This document shows positions 7,827-16,994 of a DNA stretch of 34,268 nucleotides, piece by piece. Each line of letters begins with the position of its first letter. Positions within the stretch are counted from its first letter, which is position 1. The stretch is taken from the NCBI GenBank assembly GCA_964496575.1, contig CAZCAC010000091.1, forward strand, positions 1 to 34,268. Direction: 5' to 3'. The stretch comes from CAZCAC01 sp964496575 (lineage in GTDB: Bacteria > Planctomycetota > UBA1135 > GCA-002686595). A program made the position numbers and the translations under genes. The notes under the pieces were generated by a model, which was given only the letters and a program-made list of their open reading frames with translations, was not told the origin of the DNA and searched no databases.

Positions 7827-8840
7827 ATGGATCTGGCCCGGCTCGAAGGACTCCTCTCTCGCCCCACGGACTTCGTCGTCGAGACCCTCGCCGGGCTCGA
7901 CGGCGACCTCGTGGTGCTGGGCGCTGCGGGCAAGATGGGGCCGAGCCTCGCGAGGATGGCGCGGTGCGCGCTCGATCGAGTGGACTCGCCGCGCGAGGTG
8001 ATCGCCGTCTCGCGCTTCCGCAGCTCGGAGAGCCGTCCGACGATCGAGAACGCGGGAGTGCGCACGCTTCCGTGCGACCTGCTCGACGCCGCGGCCGTGG
8101 CCGCCTTGCCTGAGGCCGCCGCGGTGATCTTCATGGCCGGGACGAAGTTCGGCACCGGCGGCGACGAGTCGACCACCTGGGCGATCAACGCCTGGCTGCC
8201 GGGGCTGGTCGCCGAACGCTACGCGGGCGTGCCGACGGTCGTCTTCTCCAGCGGCAACGTGTACCCCCTGGTGCCGATCGACAGCGGCGGCGCGACCGAG
8301 GAAACGGTCCCCGCGCCGCTCGGCGAGTACGCCTGGTCCGTGCTCGCTCGCGAGCGGATCTTCGAGCACTTCTCGCGCCGCGACGGCACGCCGGTGACGA
8401 TCTACCGGCTGAACTACGCGGCCGAGCTGCGCTACGGCGTGCCGTTGGATATCGCTCGTCAGGTGCGCGAGGGGCAACCGATCGACCTCGCCATGGGCCA
8501 CTTCAATGCGATCTGGCAAGGCGACGCGAACGCGATGGCGCTCGCCTGCCTGGGGCTCACGGAGTCCCCGCCGAGGATCCTGAACGTCACCGGCCCCGAG
8601 CTCGTCTCGGTGCGCGAGCTCGCCATCCGCTTCGGCGAGCGCTTCGGTGTGGAGCCGATCTTCACCGGGGCCGAGGCGGAGACCGCACTCCTGAGCGATG
8701 CTTCGCGTGCGCTCGAGCTCTTCGGGCCCCCCTCTGTCTCCCTCGACGAGCTGGTCGACTGGATCGGCGAGTGGCTCGAGCAGGGCGGGCCGGTGCTCGA
8801 CAAGCCCACGCACTACCAGACCCGGGATGGTGTCTATTGA
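7827..8840 (+). CDS. NAD-dependent epimerase/dehydratase-like (extended SDR) protein lacking the catalytic Lys
   Basis: This is a 337-residue protein. The Rossmann dinucleotide motif is GAAGKMG (residues 32-38), followed by an acidic/Arg-rich beta-alpha pattern (AVSRFRSSE) and the substrate-site strand VVFSSGNVYP (about 138-147). The position of the family's Y-x3-K pair reads Y168-A-W-S-V172, so the Tyr is present but the Lys is replaced by Val. ATG 7827 sits just before the conserved N-terminal helix. The stop codon TGA overlaps the TTG start of the next gene (TTGA), so the pair is probably one translational unit. The usual role of the family is NAD(P)-dependent oxidoreduction or epimerisation of sugars; the missing Lys makes a canonical mechanism doubtful. 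The substrate is unknown. Confidence 0.8.
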   Translation: MDLARLEGLLSRPTDFVVETLAGLDGDLVVLGAAGKMGPSLARMARCALDRVDSPREVIAVSRFRSSESRPTIENAGVRTLPCDLLDAAAVAALPEAAAVIFMAGTKFGTGGDESTTWAINAWLPGLVAERYAGVPTVVFSSGNVYPLVPIDSGGATEETVPAPLGEYAWSVLARERIFEHFSRRDGTPVTIYRLNYAAELRYGVPLDIARQVREGQPIDLAMGHFNAIWQGDANAMALACLGLTESPPRILNVTGPELVSVRELAIRFGERFGVEPIFTGAEAETALLSDASRALELFGPPSVSLDELVDWIGEWLEQGGPVLDKPTHYQTRDGVY

Positions 8841-9889
8841 GCTCTCCGGCCAGAGTCGCTCCCGAGATCGCCGCCACGCTGCGCGCCGGCGTGGTGATCC
8901 CCGCGCACCCGCTGGCCCTGACCGCGGAGCGCCGCCTCGACGAGCGCGCCCAGCGGGCCCTGGCCCGCTACTACTCGGCGGCGGGAACCGGCGGAATTGC
9001 GGTCGGCGTGCACACCACGCAATTCGCGATCCGCGAGCCGCAACACGGTCTCCTTCGTCCGGTGCTGGAGCTCGCCGCCGAGACGATGCGCGAGTCCGAC
9101 CGACCCCTGGTCGCCATCGCCGGCATCTGCGGAAAGACCGACCAGGCGATCGCCGAAGCCGAGCTCGCCGCGGAGCTCGGCTACGACCTCGGTCTCCTGA
9201 GCCTGGCGGCGTTGCGCGAGGCGAACGAGGATGAGCTGATCGCGCACGCCCGCACGGTGGGGGAAGTACTGCCGCTCTTCGGCTTCTATCTCCAGCCCGC
9301 GGTCGGGGGGCGACGGCTCGAGCGCTCCTTCTGGCGCCGCTTTGCCGAGCTCCCCGCGGTGGTGGCGATCAAGGTCGCTCCCTTCGATCGGTACGCGACG
9401 CTCGACGTCGTGCGCGCGGTGGCCGAGTCGGGGCGCGCTGACGAGATCGCGCTCTACACCGGGAACGACGACAACATCGTCCACGACCTGCTGGCCACCT
9501 TCGAGCTCGGCAGCCAGCGGCTGCGCTTTGCCGGCGGCCTGCTCGGGCACTGGGCGGTGTGGACGCGGCGGGCGGTCGAGCTGCTGGAGGAGATCCACGT
9601 GCTCCGCGCGACCTCGGCGCCGATCCCCGCGGAGCTCTTGGCCCGCGCCGCGGCGATCACCGACTGCAACGCGGCCTTCTTCGACGCGGCGAACGGATTT
9701 CACGGCTGCATCGCCGGCCTGCACGAGGTGCTGCGCCGCCAGGGCCTCCTCGCCGGAACCTGGTGCCTCGATCCCGACGAGGATCTCTCGCCGGGACAGC
9801 TCGGAGAAATCGAGCGAGTGTGTCGCGCCTACCCCGAGCTGAACGACGACGAGTTCGTCGCCGGGCATCGGGACGAGTGGCTGCGTTGA
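8837..9889 (+). CDS. Dihydrodipicolinate synthase-family (class I aldolase/lyase) protein
   Basis: This is a 350-residue protein read from TTG 8837, which overlaps the epimerase stop codon. TIM-barrel DHDPS-family features are visible: the substrate Tyr in LFGFYLQPAVGG (Y151) and the Schiff-base Lys in VVAIKVAPFDR (K179), spaced as in the family. It is longer than the usual 290-300 residues because of a C-terminal extension (about residue 290 on). Members catalyse pyruvate-dependent aldol addition or cleavage, including 2-keto-3-deoxy sugar-acid aldolases. With the coupled SDR-like gene and the facing enolase-superfamily gene, catabolism of a sugar acid is more likely than lysine synthesis, but that is inference. 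The start codon is the least certain point. Confidence 0.85.
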   Translation: MSSPARVAPEIAATLRAGVVIPAHPLALTAERRLDERAQRALARYYSAAGTGGIAVGVHTTQFAIREPQHGLLRPVLELAAETMRESDRPLVAIAGICGKTDQAIAEAELAAELGYDLGLLSLAALREANEDELIAHARTVGEVLPLFGFYLQPAVGGRRLERSFWRRFAELPAVVAIKVAPFDRYATLDVVRAVAESGRADEIALYTGNDDNIVHDLLATFELGSQRLRFAGGLLGHWAVWTRRAVELLEEIHVLRATSAPIPAELLARAAAITDCNAAFFDAANGFHGCIAGLHEVLRRQGLLAGTWCLDPDEDLSPGQLGEIERVCRAYPELNDDEFVAGHRDEWLR

Positions 9890-9894
9890 GGGCG

Positions 9895-11145
9895 CTAACC
9901 CACCCAGAGCCGATACGCCGTTCGTAGTGCCAGCACCAGCACCACCACGAATCCGACCGCGGCCAGCCCCTGGATCCAGTGCGGCGTGCGCGTACGCCGC
10001 GACATCCACAGCATCACGCCGGCGAGAACCGGGTTGCCGAGCACGGTCATCGCCTGGGCGAAGATGATCAGCTGGACCGGACTCCGGCCGCCGAGCACCG
10101 AGATCGCGACGACGAGCCCGGCGAGCAACGCGAGGGTGGTGAAGAGCTTCGGCGCCGTTCGCTCGAGGTTCCCGCCGAGCCCCAGGCTGTCGGAGAGCAC
10201 CGTGCCGCCGATCATCGCGTTGACCAGGAAGGAGCTGAAGGCCGCGGCGAGCAGCCCGACGGAGAACAGGATCTTCGCCGACCGCCCGAACAGTGGTTCG
10301 AGCTGGACCGCCACGTCCGCCGCGCTGGAGAGCTCGGCACCAGCGACCCGCCCGTGCAGGACGGCGGCGGCGGTGATCATGATCGTCGCGCTGAGCAGCC
10401 CGAGCACGGAGATCCCCACCGCCGAGTCGATCAGGCCCGCGCGCAGCTGCGATCGCTTCCAGCCTCGCTCGCGGACGAGGTACGCTTGGTAGAACGCGGC
10501 GGCGACGGAGAAGGTCGTGCCGACCAGCGCCTGCAGGGGGAGCACCGCGTCGTGCAACGCGCCGTCGACGATGCGCGGAATGAGATCCTCTCGCACTTCA
10601 GAGGGCAGGGCGGGCACGATCCCCCCGAGGATCCCCCCGACCGAAGGACGGGCGAAGAAGAGGTTGCCGAGGAAGCCGACGATCATCAGCCCCACGAGCA
10701 CCTTCATCGCCGTCTCGATCGGCCGGTACGGTCGGCGCAGCCCGAAGAGCACCAGGAGCACGACGAGGTTGAGCCCGACGAGCAGGGCCGTCGGCCACGT
10801 GTCCCCTTCGCCGAGGAAGGTCCGCAGCCCGGCGACCACGGCGACGTTGTTGCTGAACTGGAAGCAGGCGACGATCAGGAACAGGACGACGCCGACGAAG
10901 AGAGCCAGCGGCCGGCCGCCGGCGCGGGCGATCTCGGTGCAGGGCGTGCCCTCGAACGAGGCGCCGAGGTTCGCGGCGAGCGCGGTCATGCCCACCATCA
11001 GGATCGCCGACAGGCCGAGCAACCAGAGCATCTCGTAGCCGAAGTCGCAGCCGACGCGCGAGCTGGCCAGGATGCTGCCCGGGCCGAGCACCACGGCGGC
11101 GATGACGATCGCGGGGCCGAGCGAACGAAGGAAGCCGCGCATCAT
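9895..11145 (-). CDS. Nramp-family-like membrane transporter with altered metal-site motifs
   Basis: This is a 416-residue protein with about eleven membrane helices. Overall pattern and length match Nramp (SLC11) proteins: an N-terminal LGPAIVIAAVVLGPGSILASSRVG helix and the SNNVAVVAGLR region. The helix-1 motif DPGN, which binds metal in canonical members, reads G21-P-G-S24 here. The helix-6 MPH motif region reads AAFYQAYLV (216-224). Both metal-ligand sets are therefore missing, so Mn/Fe transport is doubtful and another substrate is likely. The start ATG (11145) overlaps the stop of the enolase-superfamily gene, so the transporter probably serves the same pathway. It converges with the DHDPS-like gene 5 bases apart. 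Confidence 0.8.
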   Translation of the reverse strand: MMRGFLRSLGPAIVIAAVVLGPGSILASSRVGCDFGYEMLWLLGLSAILMVGMTALAANLGASFEGTPCTEIARAGGRPLALFVGVVLFLIVACFQFSNNVAVVAGLRTFLGEGDTWPTALLVGLNLVVLLVLFGLRRPYRPIETAMKVLVGLMIVGFLGNLFFARPSVGGILGGIVPALPSEVREDLIPRIVDGALHDAVLPLQALVGTTFSVAAAFYQAYLVRERGWKRSQLRAGLIDSAVGISVLGLLSATIMITAAAVLHGRVAGAELSSAADVAVQLEPLFGRSAKILFSVGLLAAAFSSFLVNAMIGGTVLSDSLGLGGNLERTAPKLFTTLALLAGLVVAISVLGGRSPVQLIIFAQAMTVLGNPVLAGVMLWMSRRTRTPHWIQGLAAVGFVVVLVLALRTAYRLWVG

Positions 11146-12569
11146 TGCACTCGCGGATCCACCGGCAGGGACAGGGGCTCGAGTGCCCGGAAGTCGATCT
11201 CGAACTCGCCTCCGTAGCCGGTGCGGGCCACGTAGGCGGTCCGGATCAGGCCGTCCTGGATCCTCAACCGGACGAGGCCGTCCGCCCTTTGCTCGTACAG
11301 CTCCGGGTACTCTCGCAGCGCGCTCTCCCGCTCCCCGGGGGTGAGATGTGCGAGACCGCGAACGTAGTGGTGGCCGTTGCGCTCGGCGTGTGCAACCCCG
11401 AGAGTGGCCGCGATCGCCGTGTCCTGGTGCAGCGCGAGTCCGCCCGGGCTGGTCAGGTCCTCCGCGGCGAGGATCGCCGGGCCGTCGCTCGCGGCGAGCA
11501 CGCGCTGGCTGTGCAGCGTGCGGAACAGCCCTTTGCAGTTCTTCGCGGAGACGCCGCCATAGCCGAGCTCCAGCGCGCGCTCGACGACTTCGTCAGTGCC
11601 GTCCGACTCGTCGAGGATCACCGGCTTGAGCGCGGCGAGGCGGCGCAGGGGTTCGGCGACCGAGTCCTCGAGCGCGGCGTCGCGCTCCACCGGCTGCTCG
11701 AACCAGGCTAGGCGCCTCCAGAAGGAGCCCAGCTTCGGGGCAGCGCGCAGAGCGCTGAAGAACTCGACGAATGCCCGCATTTCGGGGAACGATTCGTTGC
11801 CGTCGAGGACCACTCGCCAGCTCGTGGTGGCGAACCGGTCGAGCACTGCAGTGATGCACCGCAAGCGCTCGAGGTTGCCCTCGATGTCGTCCGAGATCTT
11901 GATCTTGAACCAGCTGCAACCGTACTCGCGCACTACCTCCTCGAGCGTTTCAGGGAGGCAGTCGTCGAGGGGCCGTGTGACATCGCCCTCGGTGAGCGGG
12001 TCCAGCAGCCCGACGGTGTGACGCAGGTGCATCAAGACACGCGGCGCCGCCGGCAGCCACGGCGCCGCGCCGAAACCGAGGAGGTCGTTCGCGATGGCGT
12101 CGTGCAGCGAGGTCTCGTACCAGCGGCACAACCCGTCGACCACTGCTCCGTCGAGCAGAGCGACTCCGAAGCTCGAGGTCAGGGCCGGAATACCGAGCTC
12201 GGCGCAGCGGCGGCGAACCTCCGGCTGGATCTCGCGATGGAGCGTGAACGCATCCCCGAGCTCGGCATCCAGGTAGTTCCGCGCCGCCAGTCCGACGGAG
12301 CAGAGCAGTCGGCGTTCCCGCTCCTCGTAGCTCTTGGTTCCGTCCTTGTCGAACCACATCGGCGACAGCACGGAGGCGCTGTACCCCTCTTCCTCGCGTT
12401 TGTCCTCGAACTGCAGCAGCACCCGTAGGTAGAGCACCGAGAGGTCGGTCATGGTCACCGCGCCGAAACGGAACGGCGTTCGCATGGGAGCGTCACGCCG
12501 GTAGGCCTGGACCTCGAGGATCCGGAACCGAGGAGCGACGCCGGTACGAGACGGGTACGAAGGTGTCAA
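11142..12569 (-). CDS. Enolase-superfamily protein (mandelate racemase/muconate lactonizing type)
   Basis: The product is 475 residues from TTG 12569; an internal ATG at 12485 would remove the first conserved strand (RFRILEVQAYRRDAPMRTPF), so the longer form is preferred. The superfamily's catalytic apparatus is visible: KxK in WFKIKIS (K222, K224), metal ligands D256 (VVLDGNES), E291 (WFEQPV) and D320/E321 (ILDESDG), and a second-side Lys in VSAKNCKG (K343). This arrangement suits proton abstraction alpha to a carboxylate, as in sugar-acid dehydratases, cycloisomerases or dipeptide epimerases. At 475 residues it is longer than the usual 360-400, with an insertion around residues 55-215. It is coupled to the Nramp-like transporter. 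The substrate is unknown. Confidence 0.85.
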   Translation of the reverse strand: MTPSYPSRTGVAPRFRILEVQAYRRDAPMRTPFRFGAVTMTDLSVLYLRVLLQFEDKREEEGYSASVLSPMWFDKDGTKSYEERERRLLCSVGLAARNYLDAELGDAFTLHREIQPEVRRRCAELGIPALTSSFGVALLDGAVVDGLCRWYETSLHDAIANDLLGFGAAPWLPAAPRVLMHLRHTVGLLDPLTEGDVTRPLDDCLPETLEEVVREYGCSWFKIKISDDIEGNLERLRCITAVLDRFATTSWRVVLDGNESFPEMRAFVEFFSALRAAPKLGSFWRRLAWFEQPVERDAALEDSVAEPLRRLAALKPVILDESDGTDEVVERALELGYGGVSAKNCKGLFRTLHSQRVLAASDGPAILAAEDLTSPGGLALHQDTAIAATLGVAHAERNGHHYVRGLAHLTPGERESALREYPELYEQRADGLVRLRIQDGLIRTAYVARTGYGGEFEIDFRALEPLSLPVDPRVQ

Positions 12570-12702
12570 GCGACCACAGCATACGGATTGCAGCGGCCAC
12601 GGGAACCTCCCCGCGCGAAGACCTCCGGATCGGCAGATCGGGAGGCGTGGTCGGTCGATCTCGGTCGGGGGCCCTTCGATCTGATTCGGCTAGGATCGCT
12701 CC
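12570..12702. promoter_or_regulatory. Divergent promoter region between enolase-like and ECF sigma genes
   Basis: This is a 133-base spacer between divergently transcribed genes, so both promoters must lie here. I see no clear -35/-10 pair, palindrome or hairpin. AGGA at 12692-12695 (8 bases before GTG 12703) may serve as the ribosome binding site of the sigma factor gene. Confidence 0.4.
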
Positions 12703-13317
12703 GTGCCCGATGATTCCAATACTTCGCGCTCCCGGGGAACCACCGACGTCACCCGCCTTCTGAATCTGATCACGCGTGGTCTGCCCGAAGGTCAGGAAGG
12801 GCTGACCGGTACGATTTACGAGGAGCTGAGGTCTCTCGCCGCCCACCGTATGGCCGGCGAGCGAGTCGGGCACACGCTCCAGGCCACGGCGCTGGTGAAC
12901 GAGGTCTACCTGCGGCTCGTCGCGGCTCCCGAGCTCGAGTGGGAGTGCCGCGGTCACTTCTACACCGCCGCCGCGGAGGCGATGCGGCGCATTCTCGTCG
13001 AGCATGCCCGCCGGCGCGGACGCGACAAGCGCGGCGGCGGCTGGCGCGCCCTCACGCTGGAGGCGGTCGACCTGGCGGCGGAGGAGACTTTTGACGGAAT
13101 CCTGGCACTCGACGAGGCCTTGCAGCGCCTGGAGCAAGTGGACGCTCGAGCGGCCGAGATCGTGCGCCTGCGCTTCTACGCCGGGCTCGACGTGGACCAG
13201 ACGGCTCTCGCCGCGGGCGTCTCGCGTCGCACGGTGCTGCGTGACTGGGCCTATGCGAAGGCCTGGCTCGCCGAGGCCCTCGGAGATTCCGAGACGAACG
13301 ATGGAGAATCGCGATGA
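12703..13317 (+). CDS. ECF-type RNA polymerase sigma factor (planctomycete/acidobacterial kinase-linked type)
   Basis: This is a 204-residue protein from GTG 12703. The region-2 part reads YEELRSLAAHRM, then LQATALVNEVYLRL and FYTAAAEAMRRILVEHARRR, the typical signature of the Sigma70_ECF family (PF07638). The region-4 helix-turn-helix is near the C-terminus (AEIVRLRFYAGLDVDQTALAAGVSRRTVLRDWAYA). The stop overlaps the kinase start (ATGA), a pairing known for ECF groups that work with Ser/Thr kinases instead of membrane anti-sigma factors. It likely redirects transcription in response to the kinase; target promoters are not identifiable here. Confidence 0.92.
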   Translation: MPDDSNTSRSRGTTDVTRLLNLITRGLPEGQEGLTGTIYEELRSLAAHRMAGERVGHTLQATALVNEVYLRLVAAPELEWECRGHFYTAAAEAMRRILVEHARRRGRDKRGGGWRALTLEAVDLAAEETFDGILALDEALQRLEQVDARAAEIVRLRFYAGLDVDQTALAAGVSRRTVLRDWAYAKAWLAEALGDSETNDGESR

Positions 13318-16300
13318 GCAATGGATCGAAGACGGACGAAGTCAAATCCCTGCTGCTGGGAGCGCTGGAGCTGGAGGGCGCCGAGCGCAAGGAGTACCTG
13401 GACGCCGAGTGCGGCGAGGACGAGGGGTTGCGCCAGCGCGTGAGCCGGCTTCTGCGCGCGCACGATGGCGCGCCCGGTTTCCTGGGAACACCTCTCGAGG
13501 AGCCCTCGGGGAACGAGAAGGAGGACCGAGGCGACGAGGAACCTGGAACCATCATCGGCCGCTACAAGCTCCTCCAGCAGATCGGCGAGGGCGGATTCGG
13601 CCGCGTCTGGATGGCTGAGCAGCAGGAGCCCGTGCGGCGCAAGGTGGCGCTGAAGATCATCAAGCTCGGCATGGATACGCGGCAGGTGGTCGCGCGCTTC
13701 GAGGCGGAGCGGCAGGCCCTCGCCCTGATGGACCATCCGAACATTGCCAAAGTCCTTGACGGTGGCGCCACGGAGAAGGGGCGGCCCTTCTTCGTCATGG
13801 AGCTCGTCCGCGGCGTGCCGATCACCGAGTACTGCGACGTCGCGAAGCTATCGACGCGCGAACGGCTCGGGCTCTTCATCGACGTCTGTCACGCCGTCCA
13901 GCACGCGCACCAGAAGGGGATCATTCACCGCGACCTGAAACCGTCGAACGTGATGGTCACGCTGCACGACGGCCGGCCCGTGCCGATGGTCATCGATTTC
14001 GGGATCGCGAAGGCGACCACGGGCAACCTGACCGAGAAGACCCTGTTCACCGAGTTCCACCAGTTCATCGGCACGCCGCAGTACATGAGCCCCGAGCAGG
14101 CGGAGATCTCGGGGCTCGACGTCGATACGCGCGCCGACATCTACTCGCTGGGCGTCTTGCTGTACGAGCTCCTCACCGGGACGACGCCCGTCGATCCGGT
14201 GACCCTGCGCGAGGCCGGTTACCAGGAGATCCTCCGGGTGATCCGCGAGGAGGAGCCGCCGCGTCCGTCGAATCGCGTGAGTACGATGGGCGAGCTGCGG
14301 GTGACGGTCGCGTCGGCGCGCGCCACCGAGCCGGACCTTCTGAGGCGGCTGATGGCCGGCGACCTGGACTGGATCGTCATGAAGGCGCTGGAGAAGGAGC
14401 GCACGCGCCGCTACGAGACTGCCGCGGGCCTGGCCATCGACATCCAGCGGCACCTGACCGACGAGCCCGTGCGCGCAAGGCCGCCGAGTCGGACCTACCG
14501 CCTGCGGAAGTTCGTCAGGCGGAACCGCGTGGGCGTGCTTGCCGGGTCCGTCGTGGTGCTCACCCTCATCGCGGGAACGGCGGCTGCCACGGTGGGTTTC
14601 GTTCGGGCCAGCCAGGGGCGAAAGGAAGCTCTCTCGGCCGAAACCGTCGCGCGGGAAGCCGAGCGAACGGCGCTGGAAGAGGCGAAGAAGGCCCGGGAAG
14701 CGGAAGAGGACGCTCGCGATCAGCGGGAGCTGGCGCTGGCGAGCGCGCGGGAGGCGCGCCAGGAAGCTGCCGCCTCGGTGGCGATCAACGAGTTCTACGA
14801 CCGGATGCTCGGCTCGATCGATCCGTTGCGGCTCCGACAGAGCTCGGGTTTTGCGCAGGATCCGGGCGCGGTTCAGGTGACGGCGGCCGGGATGGCGCGC
14901 GACGTTTCCGTCTCGGAGATGCTGAGCGACGCCGCGGCGACGGTGGAAGCGAGCTTTGCCGGCAAACCCGAGCTCGAGGCGCAGGTCCGCGAGACGATCG
15001 GTGTGACGCTGCTCGGCCTGGGGGTGCCGAGCGAGGCGGAGCGCGAGCTGGAGGCGGCGCTGCGGTTGCACGTCGACCGATCCGGCGCGGAGCACACCGA
15101 TACCCTACGGCTCAAACTCCTGCTGGGCGCCACTGCCTCGGAGGCCGGTGACGCCGGCCGAGCGGTGGAGATTGTCCGGGAAGCGCTGGCGGGGATGGAG
15201 CGGGTCCACGGGCCCGAGGACCCGCGTACCCTGCACGCGGCGACCCTTCTCGGAGAGGTCCTCGCGCAGGACGGCGGGTACACCGAGGCCGAGGCGCTGC
15301 TGCTGAAGACGCTGGACGCCCAGCGGCGCGTCGTGGGGACCGAGCATCGAAGCACCGTCGATACGCTGGACACCCTGACGAACCTGTATCTCTGGCAGAC
15401 CGCTCCCCTCGAAGCGAAACCCCACGCGGAGGAGGCGGTGGCGATCAGCGAACGGATCCTCGATGCCGACGACGTCGTGCGTGTCCAGGCGGAGCTGGGG
15501 CTCGGGCTGACCAGCGCGTTCCTGATGGAGTTTGAGCGCGGCGAGGAGCTGCTCCGTCCCGTTCTGCACAAGCTGCAGCGAATCGCGGGCGAGCACCACA
15601 AGACGACGACCCACGCGGCGTTCCACCTGGCTCGCTGCTTGCGCGACGAAGGGGATCGTGAGGAGCGCGAGCGGCTTCTTCGCCAGGGCGTGGTGGGGTA
15701 CGAGCGCGTGGGCGAGCACTCCACCTCCCTGTTCGTCGCCCGGAACGACCTGGCGATGATGCTCTTCCAGCGTGGTGCCTTCACCGAGGCGATCGAGCTC
15801 GCGCGCGCCAACGTCGAGAGCCGGAAGAAGGTGGACGGCTTGCGGAGCCCACGGACCAGAGAGGCGGTCAGCTTCCTGCGCGACGGTCTGCGCCTGGCCG
15901 GGCGTGTGGAGGAGGCCGGGTCGGTCTACCGCGAGCTGGTGCAGTTCAACGTCGATACGCTGGGACGAGATTCCCCTCGCACTTGTAGCGCGCTCGGCGA
16001 TCTGTCGCTGTTCCTTCGTTCTTGCGGGCGGCTCGAGGAAGCCCGCGATGCCTGGCGGGAGATCATCGCCCTGCGCCGCCGGATCTCCGAGCGCCCCGAC
16101 GCCGACGCCTGGGACTTCTTGCAGTACGGCGGGACCATGCTGCACCCGTGGGTCCCCGGTATCCGGGACGTCGAGGGAGCTCTCGAGGCCTTCGAACAGG
16201 CGCTGGAGGCCGGTGGCGATCACGATCCCGAGTTGCTGCGCGATCTGGCGCTCGCCCATCACCTGCTGGGTGAGGAGGAGGAGACTGCCGGGTGGGCGGC

Positions 16301-16994
16301 CCGCCTGATCGAATGCTCCGCGGACGAGGCGAGCGCCGGGAGTGGAACGGCCTTGCTCTTCCACGCCGAGCTGCTCCTCGACTGCATCGTCCCCGCGTTC
16401 CGGGACCCGGAGGCCGCCATGTCCTTCGCCCTTCAGGCGGTCGAGCTGATGGAACTGCCCGACGCCGCTGCTGTGCGGCTCTTCGGACACGCTTGTGCAC
16501 TCGCGGGGCATCGCGAAGAGGCGCTCGACGCGTCCGCGTGGGTGCTCGAGTTGCTCGCGGCGCAGATCGCTGACCCGGAGGTCGGCGAGGGAAGGATCAA
16601 CTCCTACGTCTGGATCCTCGCGACCACGGAGTTCGAGGAGCTGCGGGATGACGAGGCCCTCGCCGCAGGCGCGGATCGACTGGCGGCGTTCGCCCGGCGC
16701 GATCACGACCACCTCCATACCCTGGGAGTGGCGCGGTACCGCCTCGGCGAATACCGGGAAGCGCTGGCGCTCTTGACCGAGTCGGACGAGTGGAACCGGA
16801 GGGCGGGCGAGGAGTACAAACCGGCGATGGAGTCAATTCCCCGCGCGCTGTGTCACCTGCGGCTCGGGGACGAGGAACGTGGCCGCGAGCTCCTCGAAGG
16901 ATGCGCCGTGCAGCTCGACGACCCGGACCTCAATTTCGACGACGAGATGGTGCTGCGCGGATTGCTCCGCGAGGCCGAGGCGCTGCTCCAGTAG
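13314..16994 (+). CDS. Transmembrane Ser/Thr protein kinase with coiled coil and long TPR sensor region
   Basis: This is a 1226-residue protein. The kinase domain is at about residues 84-380: Gly-loop GEGGFGRVW, VALK Lys, catalytic loop HRDLKPSN (D207), DFG at D228 and the P+1 region GTPQYMSPEQA. All key residues are present, so it should be active. A single membrane helix lies at about 404-427, followed by an Ala/Glu/Arg coiled coil (about 430-485) and a large helical TPR-rich region to the C-terminus (repeats such as AERELEAALRLH, EAEALLLKTLDAQRRVVG, EAIELARANVESRKK). The first 80 residues form a short helical leader common in this family. The gene is coupled to the sigma factor by an ATGA overlap and the kinase probably controls that factor's activity. 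The TAG stop lies within a hairpin shared with the convergent gene. Confidence 0.95.
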   Translation: MSNGSKTDEVKSLLLGALELEGAERKEYLDAECGEDEGLRQRVSRLLRAHDGAPGFLGTPLEEPSGNEKEDRGDEEPGTIIGRYKLLQQIGEGGFGRVWMAEQQEPVRRKVALKIIKLGMDTRQVVARFEAERQALALMDHPNIAKVLDGGATEKGRPFFVMELVRGVPITEYCDVAKLSTRERLGLFIDVCHAVQHAHQKGIIHRDLKPSNVMVTLHDGRPVPMVIDFGIAKATTGNLTEKTLFTEFHQFIGTPQYMSPEQAEISGLDVDTRADIYSLGVLLYELLTGTTPVDPVTLREAGYQEILRVIREEEPPRPSNRVSTMGELRVTVASARATEPDLLRRLMAGDLDWIVMKALEKERTRRYETAAGLAIDIQRHLTDEPVRARPPSRTYRLRKFVRRNRVGVLAGSVVVLTLIAGTAAATVGFVRASQGRKEALSAETVAREAERTALEEAKKAREAEEDARDQRELALASAREARQEAAASVAINEFYDRMLGSIDPLRLRQSSGFAQDPGAVQVTAAGMARDVSVSEMLSDAAATVEASFAGKPELEAQVRETIGVTLLGLGVPSEAERELEAALRLHVDRSGAEHTDTLRLKLLLGATASEAGDAGRAVEIVREALAGMERVHGPEDPRTLHAATLLGEVLAQDGGYTEAEALLLKTLDAQRRVVGTEHRSTVDTLDTLTNLYLWQTAPLEAKPHAEEAVAISERILDADDVVRVQAELGLGLTSAFLMEFERGEELLRPVLHKLQRIAGEHHKTTTHAAFHLARCLRDEGDREERERLLRQGVVGYERVGEHSTSLFVARNDLAMMLFQRGAFTEAIELARANVESRKKVDGLRSPRTREAVSFLRDGLRLAGRVEEAGSVYRELVQFNVDTLGRDSPRTCSALGDLSLFLRSCGRLEEARDAWREIIALRRRISERPDADAWDFLQYGGTMLHPWVPGIRDVEGALEAFEQALEAGGDHDPELLRDLALAHHLLGEEEETAGWAARLIECSADEASAGSGTALLFHAELLLDCIVPAFRDPEAAMSFALQAVELMELPDAAAVRLFGHACALAGHREEALDASAWVLELLAAQIADPEVGEGRINSYVWILATTEFEELRDDEALAAGADRLAAFARRDHDHLHTLGVARYRLGEYREALALLTESDEWNRRAGEEYKPAMESIPRALCHLRLGDEERGRELLEGCAVQLDDPDLNFDDEMVLRGLLREAEALLQ

